Below are positions 45,106-56,647 of a stretch of DNA of 64,000 nucleotides, piece by piece. This DNA comes from Endomicrobiales bacterium (GTDB taxonomy: Bacteria; Elusimicrobiota; Endomicrobiia; Endomicrobiales; JAFGGC01), in the NCBI GenBank assembly GCA_016930715.1, contig JAFGGC010000002.1:1-64000 (forward strand), written 5' to 3'. Each line of letters starts with the position of its first letter. The stretch's first letter is position 1. A program made the position numbers and the translations under genes. The notes below the pieces were generated by a model, which saw only the letters and a list, made by a program, of their open reading frames with translations, was not told where the DNA came from and did no database searches.

Positions 45106-46623
45106 TTGAAACCAGAAGATTTTTTAAAACAGATCGAAGAAAAACTGTTCACGCCCGACATGGCGCCGGAGATGGTGAACCAGGGGGTCGTTGAGTTCGT
45201 CGGTGACGGGGTGGTAAGGGCTTCCGGGCTTTCCAGGGCCGGGTTCGGGGAGGAAGTGGAGTTCGAGAACAAGGCGAAAGGCCTTGTTTTCAACCTTGAT
45301 GAAGAATTCGTATCCGTAATACTTCTTTCTGAAGCAAAAGACATCAAAGAAGGAATGAAGGTTAAAACGACCGGCAATGTCCTCGGGGTGAACGTTTCGA
45401 GAGAGCTAATGGGCAGGACAATCGATCCCGTCGGCAATCCGCTTGACGGTAAAACGCTCGGCATTAAAGGCGAGTTTTACACGCTTGAACGCGCCGCGCC
45501 GACGGTGATTGACCGGCTTCCGGTCGACGTGCCGTTGAAGACGGGAATCAAAGCGATAGACGCCATAATCCCGATAGGGAGGGGGCAGAGGGAGCTGATA
45601 ATAGGGGACCGCAACACCGGAAAGACCGCCATAGCCCTTGACGCCGTAATAAACCAGAAAAAGAAAGACCTGGGCTTGAAACAGGTGATATGCGTTTACT
45701 GCTCGATAGGGCAAAAGAGGGGAAATCTGGCAAAAACGATCGCAAAACTCGAAGAAAAAGGCGCGATGGATTACACGATCGTCGTAGCGGCAGGCGCTTC
45801 GGATCCGGCGGCGCTCCAGTACATTGCGCCGTACACCGCCTGTTCGGTCGGAGAGTACTTCCGCGACAGAGGGGAAGACGTCCTCGTGATATACGACGAC
45901 CTGAGCAAGCACGCCTGGGCGTACCGGCAGGTCTCACTTCTTTTGAAAAGGCCGGCCGGCAGGGAGGCGTATCCCGGCGATATATTTTATCTGCATTCAA
46001 GGCTTCTTGAGAGGGCCGCGAAGCTGAACGTAAAAAATGGCGGCGGCTCGCTCACCGCCCTTCCCATAATCGAGACCCAAGCCGATGACGTGTCGGCCTA
46101 CATTCCCACCAACGTCATATCTATTACTGACGGCCAGATATATCTTGAAACCGACCTCTTCAACTCCGGCCAGAGGCCTGCCGTGAACATCGGTCTTTCC
46201 GTGTCGCGTGTCGGCGGCAACGCGCAGTCAAAACCTATAAAGCAGGTCGCGGGGCTTCTGCGCCTTGAACTCGCGCAGTTCAGGGAACTGCAGGCGTTCG
46301 CGCAATTCGGCAGTGACCTCGACGAGGAGACACTTAAGCGCATCGAACGCGGCAGAAGGCTTTCCGAGATATTGAAACAGCCGCAGTACGGCACTTATTC
46401 CGAAGCTTCTCAGATACTTACAATATACGCTGCGACGTCCGGCGCGCTCGACACTATACCGGTGGAGAAGGTACAGCAGTTCGAGAAAGATATGCTTATG
46501 TATTTTGAGCACCAGAAAAAAGGCATTACTGCAAAAATCAACGAAGGAAAGAAGATGAGCGAAGAACTTCTCGTTGAACTTAAAAGCGAAATAGACAAAT
46601 TCAAGCAACAGTGGGCGGGCTGA
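45106..46623 (+). CDS. atpA: F-type ATP synthase subunit alpha
   Basis: 505-residue non-catalytic nucleotide-binding subunit of F1. The Walker A motif GDRNTGKT lies at about 167-174, preceded by PIGRGQRELI. The start is TTG at 45106 with GAGGTG at 45093-45098; no suitable ATG is near. The length and C-terminal helical region are normal. The upstream gap holds a GC hairpin (CCCGCC/GGCGGG near 45000-45020) and a 30-codon frame that is probably not a gene. Confidence 0.97.
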   Translation: MKPEDFLKQIEEKLFTPDMAPEMVNQGVVEFVGDGVVRASGLSRAGFGEEVEFENKAKGLVFNLDEEFVSVILLSEAKDIKEGMKVKTTGNVLGVNVSRELMGRTIDPVGNPLDGKTLGIKGEFYTLERAAPTVIDRLPVDVPLKTGIKAIDAIIPIGRGQRELIIGDRNTGKTAIALDAVINQKKKDLGLKQVICVYCSIGQKRGNLAKTIAKLEEKGAMDYTIVVAAGASDPAALQYIAPYTACSVGEYFRDRGEDVLVIYDDLSKHAWAYRQVSLLLKRPAGREAYPGDIFYLHSRLLERAAKLNVKNGGGSLTALPIIETQADDVSAYIPTNVISITDGQIYLETDLFNSGQRPAVNIGLSVSRVGGNAQSKPIKQVAGLLRLELAQFRELQAFAQFGSDLDEETLKRIERGRRLSEILKQPQYGTYSEASQILTIYAATSGALDTIPVEKVQQFEKDMLMYFEHQKKGITAKINEGKKMSEELLVELKSEIDKFKQQWAG

Positions 46624-46630
46624 AAAGAAT

Positions 46631-48899
<2,269 letters not shown>

Positions 48900-48909
48900 A
48901 GGTAACGGG

Positions 48910-49314
48910 ATGCTTTTACAGATTATTTCACCCGAAGGGCAGGTGTTCAGCGGCGAGGTCGACGAAGTGACGCTACCGTCGTCCACCGGGGAAATAACCA
49001 TACTGCCCAACCACATGCCTCTTTTCTGCAAGATTGGCGAGGGCGAAATAAGGATGAGCGGCCCGCAGGGAAAGACAAACCTTGCCGTTTGTGGCGGTTT
49101 TCTGGAAGTTACAACGAACAAGGTCAGTATACTTGCCGATTTCGCGGCAAGGTGCGAAACTATTCAGTTAAAGGAAGCCCAGGAAGCCCGTCAGCGCGCC
49201 GAAACGGCGCTCAAGGGGAAACAGGACCACAGGAACGTCATACTGGCCGAAAAACAGCTCAAGAAAGCGATTCTCGAACTCAAAATAGCGCAAAAATACA
49301 AGAAGAAACGTTAA
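48910..49314 (+). CDS. atpC: F-type ATP synthase subunit epsilon
   Basis: 134 residues. An N-terminal beta-sandwich (QIISPEGQVFSGEVDEVTLP, GEITILPNHMPLF) is followed by a C-terminal helical hairpin that can inhibit ATP hydrolysis. It is the last gene of the operon. A repeat element follows 7 bases after the stop. Confidence 0.96.
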   Translation: MLLQIISPEGQVFSGEVDEVTLPSSTGEITILPNHMPLFCKIGEGEIRMSGPQGKTNLAVCGGFLEVTTNKVSILADFAARCETIQLKEAQEARQRAETALKGKQDHRNVILAEKQLKKAILELKIAQKYKKKR

Positions 49315-49321
49315 TTAAGAC

Positions 49322-49409
49322 GATCACGCAGGTTATTTGCGGAGATTACACAGATTAGGATATTCTAATGTCGTTTATCTGTGTAATCGGTTTTAGAATC
49401 TGTGTAATC
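49322..49409. repeat. Dispersed GATTACAC palindromic element, copy 4
   Basis: The arms are a degenerate GATCACGCAGGTT (49322-49334), GATTACACAGATT (49344-49356), TTATCTGTGTAATC (49375-49388) and AATCTGTGTAATC (49397-49409). It starts 7 bases after the atpC stop and could act as the operon's 3' structure. Confidence 0.85.
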
Positions 49410-49440
49410 AAGACCGCCGGGGTTTTTAGCGGCCTAGTAT

Positions 49441-49469
49441 TTGACACGCAAATTCGCTTTTTGTATAAT
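49441..49469 (+). promoter_or_regulatory. Exact consensus sigma-70 promoter, leaderless start
   Basis: TTGACA (49441-49446), a 17-base spacer and TATAAT (49464-49469) match the sigma-70 consensus at 12 of 12 positions. The ATG of the next gene is at 49477, seven bases after the -10, where transcription normally begins. The mRNA is therefore predicted to have no 5' leader. Confidence 0.88.
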
Positions 49470-49476
49470 TTCAACG

Positions 49477-50211
49477 ATGCGCAAAACGACAATCCTTTTA
49501 ACGGCAGTCCTGCTAATCCTTGGATCGAGAGCCCTGCGCGCGGATGATTTCGCGGAAACGGCTCTCGGCCAGGAGATAGTAAACCTCGGCCTCAAATTCC
49601 TGGACAATCCTGGAGATTTCTTCTTCAACCTTCATACCGACAACGAAGACTATTCGCCGCTTCCTCAGGGAAGGCGCGTGGGCCTGAGGTTCAATTTTTT
49701 TCCGACTTTCATGCCCCTGACCTGGGCGAACTTGAACGTCAAGGTAAAGGCGTTAAGCGAGAACGGGCCCTATCCTCAGATAGACGGCGTGGTTTCGTAC
49801 GGCGATATGTTGGCGCTGCGCGCGATCGAGGGCGACGTCGAGCCCAAGTTCACAGACTACTCCATGGGTTTCGTGGCTAGCAAATCCATCAACGACAAGA
49901 CCAAGATTTTCGGAGGCGCAAAGTACTCCACAATGAACATGGACGTCACTTTTTCGACGCCGGTCGTGTTCGGCGCGTTCGAGATGAACAGCCTCAATTT
50001 CAAGATGTCGGAAACATTCTTCTTCACGGGCCTGCACCACCGCTCGCAGGAAGACAGGTACATGGTGGCGCAGATAGGCTACGGTTTCAAGTACAAGAAG
50101 ATAATATCTAGGATCATGGTGCAGAAGAAGCATTTCGAGTACGGAATGGATATATTCCCGGAAGGGCTGTTCGTGATACACCCGTTCATGGCGTGGCACT
50201 GGTATTTCTGA
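49477..50211 (+). CDS. Predicted outer-membrane beta-barrel protein A
   Basis: 244 residues, family not recognised. The ATG at 49477 begins a signal peptide (MRKTTILLTAVLLILGSRALRA); an upstream in-frame TTG at 49441 is the -35 box of the promoter, so it is rejected. The mature part alternates polar and aromatic residues in strand-length segments (RRVGLRFNFF, MVAQIGYGFKYKKIISRIMV) and ends HWYF, with the C-terminal aromatic residue typical of BAM-assembled barrels. It is the first gene of an operon with a second barrel, a PilB-type ATPase and a GAF/HD-GYP protein. It may belong to the envelope part of a secretion or pilus system (inference). Confidence 0.72.
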   Translation: MRKTTILLTAVLLILGSRALRADDFAETALGQEIVNLGLKFLDNPGDFFFNLHTDNEDYSPLPQGRRVGLRFNFFPTFMPLTWANLNVKVKALSENGPYPQIDGVVSYGDMLALRAIEGDVEPKFTDYSMGFVASKSINDKTKIFGGAKYSTMNMDVTFSTPVVFGAFEMNSLNFKMSETFFFTGLHHRSQEDRYMVAQIGYGFKYKKIISRIMVQKKHFEYGMDIFPEGLFVIHPFMAWHWYF

Positions 50212-50223
50212 AGGTTCTAAATT

Positions 50224-51432
50224 ATGCTTAAAAAGGTTTTTTCGTTTCTGTCCATTATCGCGGTAGCGGCTGTTGCGCCGGTCTTTTCGGCGACGAGGGT
50301 GGCCCCGTACTATTCGCTTTCGTTCTACGAGGGCGTGGCCATACCTTCGAAGGGCGAGTGGATGATGTCCACGACCCTTACCGCAGACATAGGCGGGATT
50401 TTCCAGTTCGACCAGAGGCACAGCGCGGTCGGTTTCTACGAAATAAAGTACGCGGGCCCAGGTTTCAAGCGGCAGGAAGGCGAAAAATTCACCGACAGGC
50501 TGATGGACCACATCATAATCGGGCGCCATCATTACAAGATAGACGAAAAGCACACTTTCAAGACCCAGCTCGACTATATGAAGGAATACAAGCGCACCGG
50601 CTCCAACGAGGTCTGGGGCACGGGCCTCTACGACCTTGACCGCTACGGCATCGCTCTTTACCTGGACAGGAAGATGAGCCCGGACCTGACCCTGAGCTTC
50701 GCCCAGCAGTATCATTTCCTCAAGTTTCCCAACTACACGGACCTGCTCGCGGAATTCCAGGCAGGCGGCGAGGCGGTCGAAAGCTCGACGGGGAAGCAGA
50801 ACCAGACCAGCTGGCAGACCCAGGCAATGGCCTGGTGGAAGAGCTATAAGTTCCTGTTCGATCTCAATGTTATGTCTTACGAAAAGCAGAAGGTCATATC
50901 CGGCACGGTCCAGTCCGACGGTACCTTTTATACCGGAGACCTTCAGAAAGACATACTAATATCATTGAACGCCCAGCAGTACCTGAAACTTCTTGGAAGA
51001 ATAGAGTTCACGCCTTCCGTCACCGTCAAGTTCAAGGACTCCAACCAGAACTACCAGCATTTCACCGTGGCCAATTCGACCGTGCCCGTGGCCTATTTCT
51101 CGGACTATTACGATTACCGCCAGATAATGATTTCCATGCCGGCGGTTACAAAGCTCACCGAGAAGTGGGACCTCTACTTCAATCCGGAGTTCGATTACAA
51201 GATATACACCAGCCGCCCGCCCAGAAGCGGCGGCAACGAATTTATGGACGGCAAGCAGACGAATTTCCTGACCATTTTTAATTTCGGGTTCACTTTCAAG
51301 CCGAACGACATAACGAAGACCACACTTTTCTACGTTTTCCAGAACCAGGCCTCGAACATGGAATTCGAAAAGTACCTGCCTTATAACTACACCGGCCATT
51401 ATATGGGAATAAATTTCAATTATTCTTTCTAA
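50224..51432 (+). CDS. Predicted outer-membrane beta-barrel protein B
   Basis: 402 residues, family not recognised. It has a signal peptide (MLKKVFSFLSIIAVAAVAPVFSA) and amphipathic strands throughout (DLTLSFAQQYHFLKF, WDLYFNPEFDYKIY), and it ends MGINFNYSF with a terminal Phe, as expected for an outer-membrane barrel. It starts 12 bases after barrel A and ends 10 bases before the PilB-type gene. Two barrels and an assembly ATPase in one operon suggest the barrels serve surface assembly or motility, but no secretin features are visible. Confidence 0.72.
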   Translation: MLKKVFSFLSIIAVAAVAPVFSATRVAPYYSLSFYEGVAIPSKGEWMMSTTLTADIGGIFQFDQRHSAVGFYEIKYAGPGFKRQEGEKFTDRLMDHIIIGRHHYKIDEKHTFKTQLDYMKEYKRTGSNEVWGTGLYDLDRYGIALYLDRKMSPDLTLSFAQQYHFLKFPNYTDLLAEFQAGGEAVESSTGKQNQTSWQTQAMAWWKSYKFLFDLNVMSYEKQKVISGTVQSDGTFYTGDLQKDILISLNAQQYLKLLGRIEFTPSVTVKFKDSNQNYQHFTVANSTVPVAYFSDYYDYRQIMISMPAVTKLTEKWDLYFNPEFDYKIYTSRPPRSGGNEFMDGKQTNFLTIFNFGFTFKPNDITKTTLFYVFQNQASNMEFEKYLPYNYTGHYMGINFNYSF

Positions 51433-51442
51433 GGGAAAACCA

Positions 51443-53164
51443 ATGGCGCAAAAAGGCTCAGTGAGAAGGAAGACCGTAAAGGAGATACTGACCGACAACA
51501 AGCTCCTGACGGAAGAGCAGCTCAACCAGGCTCAGGAAGAGTGCAAGAGGTCCGGCGAGCTGCTGCAGTCCGTCGTTGTGCGGCTCAACCTGATGTCGAG
51601 GGTTGATCTCTTAAGGACGCTTTCCCAGGAGTGGGGTGTCAAGGCCGTGAATCTTGACGAGATAGAGATAGACCCCGAGGTCGCCAAGGTAATCCCCGAA
51701 GCCGCCGCAAGGCGCCACAGGGCGGTACCTTTCGTCAAGGAAGACAACGTGCTTTTCGTGGCGATGTCCGACCCAAAGGACTTTTTCGTCATTGAGGACA
51801 TACAGCTCAGGACGAATTTCGAGGTCCAGCCGTACCTCACGCTTCCGGAGGACATAAATAAGGTTCTCGACAAGGCCTACGGCCTGGCGGATTCGGTTTC
51901 CGTCGACAAGATATTCGGAGATCTCAAGGAGAGCTCGGAAGAGGGCCTGACGCTCGAAAAGGCCGAACAGAAGGTCGAGGTGACCGATATCGACGCGTCG
52001 GCCCCGGAAGTGGAAAAGCTCGTCAACGGTATAATACTCGGTGCCCTGCAGCAGAAAGCGTCGGATATCCACATAGAACCTTTCGAAAACAAGCTTCTTG
52101 TCCGTTACAGGATAGACGGGGTCCTGAGGGAAGCGCCATTCCACGTTCCTTATTCGTTCAGGAACGCGCTCATAGCCAAGATCAAGATAATGACGGAACA
52201 GATGGACATAACCGAGCGCCGCCGTCCGCAGGACGGAAGGATTCAGGTCATGGCCAAGGGCAACCCCGTCGAATTCCGCGTGAACATCATACCGACGGTC
52301 TTCGGCGAATCCTGCGTTATGCGCGTGCTTGACCGGGCGTCAGTGCGCGTCGATATGGACAAGCTGGGTTTTTTGCCGGACACGATGGAAAAACTGCAGA
52401 TCTCCATAAGAAAGCCCTACGGGCTAATCCTTGTCTGCGGTCCCACGGGATCAGGAAAATCCACGACGCTTTATGCGGTTTTAAACTCAATAAATGATCC
52501 TGACACAAAGATACTGACCGCCGAGAACCCGGTGGAATACAATCTTTCGGGCATAATTCAGGTCAACGTCATCCAGGAGATAGGTTTTGATTTCTGCAGC
52601 GCCCTTAGGGCCTTCCTGCGCCAGGACCCCGACGTCATAATGGTCGGAGAAATCCGCGACAGGGAAACGGCACAGATAGCCATGGAAGCCGCCATGACGG
52701 GGCACCTCGTGTTCTCGACCATACACACCAACGACGCTCCTTCGGCCATCGCGAGGCTCCACGAAATGGGCATACCGAGCTTCCTCATAGCGTCCTCGAT
52801 AGAATGCATACTCGCACAGCGGCTCGTCCGGCGCGTCTGCAACGAATGCAAACAGAAAGTACAGATGACTTCCGAATACGAACAGCTCTTCAAACAATAC
52901 GGCATCGACGCTTCAAACGCCACTCTTTTCAAGGGGAAAGGCTGCGATGTCTGCGGCGGAACGGGATACAAGGGCAGGGCCGGCATACACGAGCTCCTTG
53001 TTATGACCGACGAGATGAGAGCGCTGGTCCTTAAAGAGATTGCGGCCGGCCCTTTAAGGGAGCTTGCCCGCAAGCAGGGTATGAGGACTCTTCTGGAGGA
53101 CGGGCTCGTGAAAGTCACTCAAGGACGGAGCACCATCGAGGAGATTCTCTCAACCGCCCAGTAG
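51443..53164 (+). CDS. PilB/GspE-type secretion-pilus assembly ATPase
   Basis: 573-residue hexameric ATPase that powers type IV pilus extension or type II secretion. The N-terminal region (about 10-150) looks like the MshEN/T2SSE-N type that binds cyclic di-GMP in some members. Then come the Walker A motif GPTGSGKST (residues 333-341), an Asp box and the Walker B motif DVIMVGEIRDRET. The four-Cys zinc motif of the family is complete (CNECKQ and CDVCGGTGYKGR). AAGGGA precedes the ATG. The gene is followed after 7 bases by a GAF/HD-GYP gene, which fits c-di-GMP control of the motor (inference). The matching inner-membrane and pilin genes are not in the window. Confidence 0.93.
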   Translation: MAQKGSVRRKTVKEILTDNKLLTEEQLNQAQEECKRSGELLQSVVVRLNLMSRVDLLRTLSQEWGVKAVNLDEIEIDPEVAKVIPEAAARRHRAVPFVKEDNVLFVAMSDPKDFFVIEDIQLRTNFEVQPYLTLPEDINKVLDKAYGLADSVSVDKIFGDLKESSEEGLTLEKAEQKVEVTDIDASAPEVEKLVNGIILGALQQKASDIHIEPFENKLLVRYRIDGVLREAPFHVPYSFRNALIAKIKIMTEQMDITERRRPQDGRIQVMAKGNPVEFRVNIIPTVFGESCVMRVLDRASVRVDMDKLGFLPDTMEKLQISIRKPYGLILVCGPTGSGKSTTLYAVLNSINDPDTKILTAENPVEYNLSGIIQVNVIQEIGFDFCSALRAFLRQDPDVIMVGEIRDRETAQIAMEAAMTGHLVFSTIHTNDAPSAIARLHEMGIPSFLIASSIECILAQRLVRRVCNECKQKVQMTSEYEQLFKQYGIDASNATLFKGKGCDVCGGTGYKGRAGIHELLVMTDEMRALVLKEIAAGPLRELARKQGMRTLLEDGLVKVTQGRSTIEEILSTAQ

Positions 53165-53171
53165 GAACCAT

Positions 53172-54227
53172 ATGACCAAGAAAAACCATTCGGCCGATTC
53201 ATTAAAAGAAATCTTCGAAATAGCAAAGAGCATCTCTTCCGTGCTTGACGTGGACGCGCTCCTTAAGCGCATAGGGTCGGTTGCGGAAAAACTGCTCGAT
53301 GCGGAGGCCTCCTCGATAATGCTTCTCGACGAGGACAAGCAGTTCCTGTCGTTCAAGGTAGCCACCGGCGAAAAGGGCGGCATAGTGCAGAAGATGAAGG
53401 TCAAGGTAGGCCAGGGCATAGCCGGCACCGTGGCCGAGAAAAAGAAACCCCTGATAGTAAATGACGTCGCCAAGGACGAAAGGTTCAACAGTCAGATGGA
53501 CAAGACCTCGGGGTTCAAGACGAAATCGATAATCTGCGTGCCGATGTTCGTCGAAGAGGACCTCATAGGCGTGGTAGAAGTACTCAACAAGAACGAAGAT
53601 TCCGGTTTCAACAAGGACGATGAAGGCGTGCTTGAAAGCCTCGCGTCGCTTGCGGCCGTGAGCATAAACAACGCGAAGATGGCCGAAGACCAGAGGAATT
53701 TTTTCGTCAACGTCATAGAGGTCCTCATAACGGCGATAGAGTCGCGCGACCCGAAGCTTTCGGGGCATTCCTGGAACGTGGCCCAGATCTCGACGTCCAT
53801 AGGCAGGAAAATGGGGCTCAAAGACCAGGAGTACAAGAACCTCTATTACGGAGCGCTATTGCACGACATAGGCATGCTCAACGCTAGGGAGTACATCTCG
53901 AGCGGGCGTTCCGCGGACGATTACACTAACCATCCGAGGAGCGGCACGGAGCTAGTGCACAACATCAATCTGCTGAGAGGCGCCGAGCCGATCATCCGGC
54001 ACCACCACGAGAATTTCGACGGCACGGGATATCCGGACGGGCTTGCGGGGGACAAAATACCTCTCGGTGCCAGGATAGTGGCCGTTGCCGAGGCCATAGA
54101 AGAGATGAGGATGAACGGTTACGCCCCCGAAAAGATAAACCAGATGCTCAAGCTCGGCGAACACACCAGGTTCGACCCTGCGATAGTCGAGCTTTACATA
54201 AAAGAAGTATCGGAAGCTGTTGCATAA
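53172..54227 (+). CDS. GAF plus HD-GYP protein, probable c-di-GMP phosphodiesterase or degenerate sensor
   Basis: 351 residues. The GAF domain spans about 15-168 (SSIMLLDEDKQFLSFKVATG, GVVEVLNK). The HD-GYP domain spans about 175-351 with H199, H231-D232, H254, the HHH at 277-279 and GYP at 286-288. HD-GYP enzymes hydrolyse cyclic di-GMP. Several usual residues differ: the Lys after HDIG is Met, and the 'VAD-x-x-D-A' metal segment reads VAEAIEEM, with both Asp replaced by Glu and no RPYR. Activity is therefore uncertain. AGGAA precedes the ATG, and the gene closes the barrel-barrel-PilB operon. Confidence 0.88.
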   Translation: MTKKNHSADSLKEIFEIAKSISSVLDVDALLKRIGSVAEKLLDAEASSIMLLDEDKQFLSFKVATGEKGGIVQKMKVKVGQGIAGTVAEKKKPLIVNDVAKDERFNSQMDKTSGFKTKSIICVPMFVEEDLIGVVEVLNKNEDSGFNKDDEGVLESLASLAAVSINNAKMAEDQRNFFVNVIEVLITAIESRDPKLSGHSWNVAQISTSIGRKMGLKDQEYKNLYYGALLHDIGMLNAREYISSGRSADDYTNHPRSGTELVHNINLLRGAEPIIRHHHENFDGTGYPDGLAGDKIPLGARIVAVAEAIEEMRMNGYAPEKINQMLKLGEHTRFDPAIVELYIKEVSEAVA

Positions 54228-54231
54228 AAAC

Positions 54232-54314
54232 GATTACACGGATTATTAAAGCGATTACACAGATACGTCCATAAGTCTTCAATCCGTGTAATCTCTGTAC
54301 GAATCTGTGTAATC
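54232..54314. repeat. Dispersed GATTACAC palindromic element, copy 5
   Basis: The four arms are GATTACACGGATT (54232-54244), GATTACACAGAT (54253-54264), AATCCGTGTAATC (54281-54293) and AATCTGTGTAATC (54302-54314). It starts 4 bases after the HD-GYP stop. This is the cleanest four-arm copy. Confidence 0.9.
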
Positions 54315-54389
54315 ATAATTTATTTGAAAGCGAGTCAGCGGGTTCAGAAGTTCTTTCCTTTTAAGACAACCCTGCCAGAAAATTAAACC

Positions 54390-55724
54390 ATGCGAAACGT
54401 CAAGAAGCTTTTAAAGAGCGCGCAAAAGCCGTCGTTGGACGCCAGGAAGCTCCATCCTTTTTACAGGGGAAAGATCGAGGTTGTCCCGAAGTGCCGCATC
54501 AGGGATTTCAGCGATTTTGCCATATGGTATACACCCGGAGTTGCGGCCGTCTGCAAGGATATACAGGCGAACCCCGAACTTGCCTACGAATACACCAACA
54601 AATGGAACACGGTCGCCATAGTAACCGACGGCTCGAGGGTTTTGGGCCTCGGCGATATAGGGCCCGAGGCGGGGCTTCCGGTAATGGAAGGCAAGGCGCT
54701 CCTTTTCAAGTACCTGGGCGGCGTCGACGCCTTCCCGGTCTGCCTTGATTCAAAGGAAATCGGGGACATAATATCTACGGTAAAGCTGATTCAGCCGTCT
54801 TTCGGCGGCATTAACCTCGAGGATATTGAGCAGCCGAAGTGCTTCCCGGTGCTCTCTCGCCTGAAAAGCGAGTGCAGGATCCCCGTCTGGCACGATGACC
54901 AGCAGGGCACGGCGCTTGTGACCCTTGCCGGTTTCATAAACGCCCTGAAAGTAGTCGGAAAAAGGATTGACAGGGTGAACGTAGCGCTTGTCGGCGCCGG
55001 CGCCGCCAATATCTGCATAGCAAGGCTTCTAATGCTTTACGGCGCCGATCCGGGCAGGATAGTAATGACGGATTCCAAGGGAATACTCAACAGGTCCAGG
55101 ACCGAACTTGCCGCATATTACCCTGAGAAGTGGCAGATGTGCCAGGACACGAACTTCGAAAACCGTTCGGGCGGGATAGCGGAGGCTCTTGAAGGGTCGG
55201 ACGCCGTCGTCGCGCTGTCGGCTTCGGGACCGGGCGTGATAAAGAAGGAATGGATAAGGAAGATGGCGCCGAAACCCATAGTCTTCGTGTGCGCCAACCC
55301 CGTCCCAGAAATATGGCCTTGGGAGGCCAAAGACGCCGGCGCGGCCGTCGTGGCCACGGGCAGGAGCGATTTTGCCAATCAGGTCAACAACTCGCTAGGG
55401 TTTCCGGGGGTTTTCAGGGGAACGCTCGACGTGCGGGCAAGAACCATCACCGACGAGATGTGCATGACCGCGGCCGACGAGCTCGCCAAATGCATAAGCG
55501 GCTCAAAGCTTCGGCCCGACCGTATACTACCGACGATGGATGACTGGGAAGTCTATCCAAGGGTGGCGGCGGCCGTCGGCATTAAAGCCATTTCGCAGAA
55601 AGTTGCTGACAGGAAGATATCGTACGCCAGGATATACGACCAGGCCAAGGATATCATAAAAAGAAGCCGGGCCATAACGACAATGATGATGAAGAAAGGA
55701 CTGATAAAAAAGTCCAGCGTATAG
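54390..55724 (+). CDS. NAD(P)-dependent malic enzyme
   Basis: 444-residue enzyme for oxidative decarboxylation of malate to pyruvate and CO2 (or the reverse). The malic N-terminal domain includes [30 protein letters not shown] and [13 protein letters not shown], the last carrying the metal-binding Asp residues. The NAD-binding domain has [17 protein letters not shown]. The length fits the short bacterial type without a phosphotransacetylase domain. No clear promoter or ribosome binding site is visible before the ATG. The fumarase genes follow, suggesting a malate/fumarate branch. Confidence 0.95.
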   Translation: MRNVKKLLKSAQKPSLDARKLHPFYRGKIEVVPKCRIRDFSDFAIWYTPGVAAVCKDIQANPELAYEYTNKWNTVAIVTDGSRVLGLGDIGPEAGLPVMEGKALLFKYLGGVDAFPVCLDSKEIGDIISTVKLIQPSFGGINLEDIEQPKCFPVLSRLKSECRIPVWHDDQQGTALVTLAGFINALKVVGKRIDRVNVALVGAGAANICIARLLMLYGADPGRIVMTDSKGILNRSRTELAAYYPEKWQMCQDTNFENRSGGIAEALEGSDAVVALSASGPGVIKKEWIRKMAPKPIVFVCANPVPEIWPWEAKDAGAAVVATGRSDFANQVNNSLGFPGVFRGTLDVRARTITDEMCMTAADELAKCISGSKLRPDRILPTMDDWEVYPRVAAAVGIKAISQKVADRKISYARIYDQAKDIIKRSRAITTMMMKKGLIKKSSV

Positions 55725-55804
55725 CGTTTAGCGGATAGGGAATTCCAGGTCGAAGGACTTATCCTTGGTTTTACTATACGCTATATGCTATCCGCTATTA
55801 GCTA
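55716..55804. repeat. Inverted-repeat element overlapping malic enzyme stop
   Basis: The arms are TAGCGGATAG (55729-55738) and CTATCCGCTA (55788-55797). ATAGCGT (55721-55727) and ACGCTAT (55778-55784) are additional matching segments, though not in strict mirror order. The left part contains the stop codon of the malic enzyme (55722-55724), and the right part ends just before the fumarase start. It is a different family from the GATTACAC elements. Confidence 0.75.
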
Positions 55805-55810
55805 AAGAAT

Positions 55811-56647
55811 ATGAGAGAAATCCAAGCTTCCAAAATCACCGAAACTGTGGCGCGGCTGTGCCGGCACGCCAATTATTTCCTTCCGGAGGACGTGTGGCGT
55901 CTTATAGATTCGGCTTACCAGAACGAAAAAAATCCGAACGCGAGGCAGATACTCGGCCAGATACTTGAGAACGCCCGCGCAGCTTCAAAGGAAAGCGCTC
56001 TCTGCCAGGACACCGGCATCGCAGAGGTGTTCGTGAGGCTTGGCAGGGATGCCAGGGTGCAGGGGGACCTGCCGGCTGCAGTCAACGAAGGTGTCAGGGA
56101 AGGCTACTCAAAGGGGTATCTCAGGAACTCGGTAGTCTCCGACCCGCTGGAAAGAAAGAACACCGGCGACAACACCCCCGCCTACATCACCACAGACATA
56201 GTGCCCGGCGACAGGATTGAGATTACCGTTATGCCCAAGGGCGGCGGGACGGAGAACGCAAGCGCCGTGAAAATGCTGGTTCCCGCCGAAGGGTGGGAAG
56301 GCGTCAAGAATTTCGTCGTAGAGACCGTGAAGGCCAAAGGCGTCGGCGCCTGCCCTCCGCTGATCATCGGTGTTGGTATAGGGGGGAGCTTCAACACCGT
56401 GGCCTCGCTCGCCAAAAAAGCGGTACTGCGAGGCGCCGGCAAGCCGTCGCAAGACGCTTCATACGCCTCAAAGGAAAAAGAACTTCTTGATATCATAAAC
56501 TCCACCGGTATAGGCCCAATGGGCCTGTGCGGCGGCACCACCGCTCTCTGGGTGGCGATAGAGGCCGCACCCTGCCACATAGCGTCGCTTCCGGCCGCGG
56601 TTTCCGTGATGTGCCATTCCACGCGTATGAAGACCGAGGTGATTTAG
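55811..56647 (+). CDS. Class I fumarate hydratase, alpha subunit
   Basis: 278-residue large subunit of the two-subunit iron-sulfur fumarase (or the closely related tartrate dehydratase). It interconverts fumarate and malate. The three expected cluster cysteines are visible in CQDTG, GACPPLIIGVGIGGS and VMCHSTR. The segment GTTALWVAIEAAPCHIASLP is typical. The beta subunit gene starts directly at its stop, with the ribosome binding site GAGGTGAT inside the end of this gene. Fumarase is favoured over tartrate dehydratase by its malic enzyme neighbour. Confidence 0.93.
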   Translation: MREIQASKITETVARLCRHANYFLPEDVWRLIDSAYQNEKNPNARQILGQILENARAASKESALCQDTGIAEVFVRLGRDARVQGDLPAAVNEGVREGYSKGYLRNSVVSDPLERKNTGDNTPAYITTDIVPGDRIEITVMPKGGGTENASAVKMLVPAEGWEGVKNFVVETVKAKGVGACPPLIIGVGIGGSFNTVASLAKKAVLRGAGKPSQDASYASKEKELLDIINSTGIGPMGLCGGTTALWVAIEAAPCHIASLPAAVSVMCHSTRMKTEVI

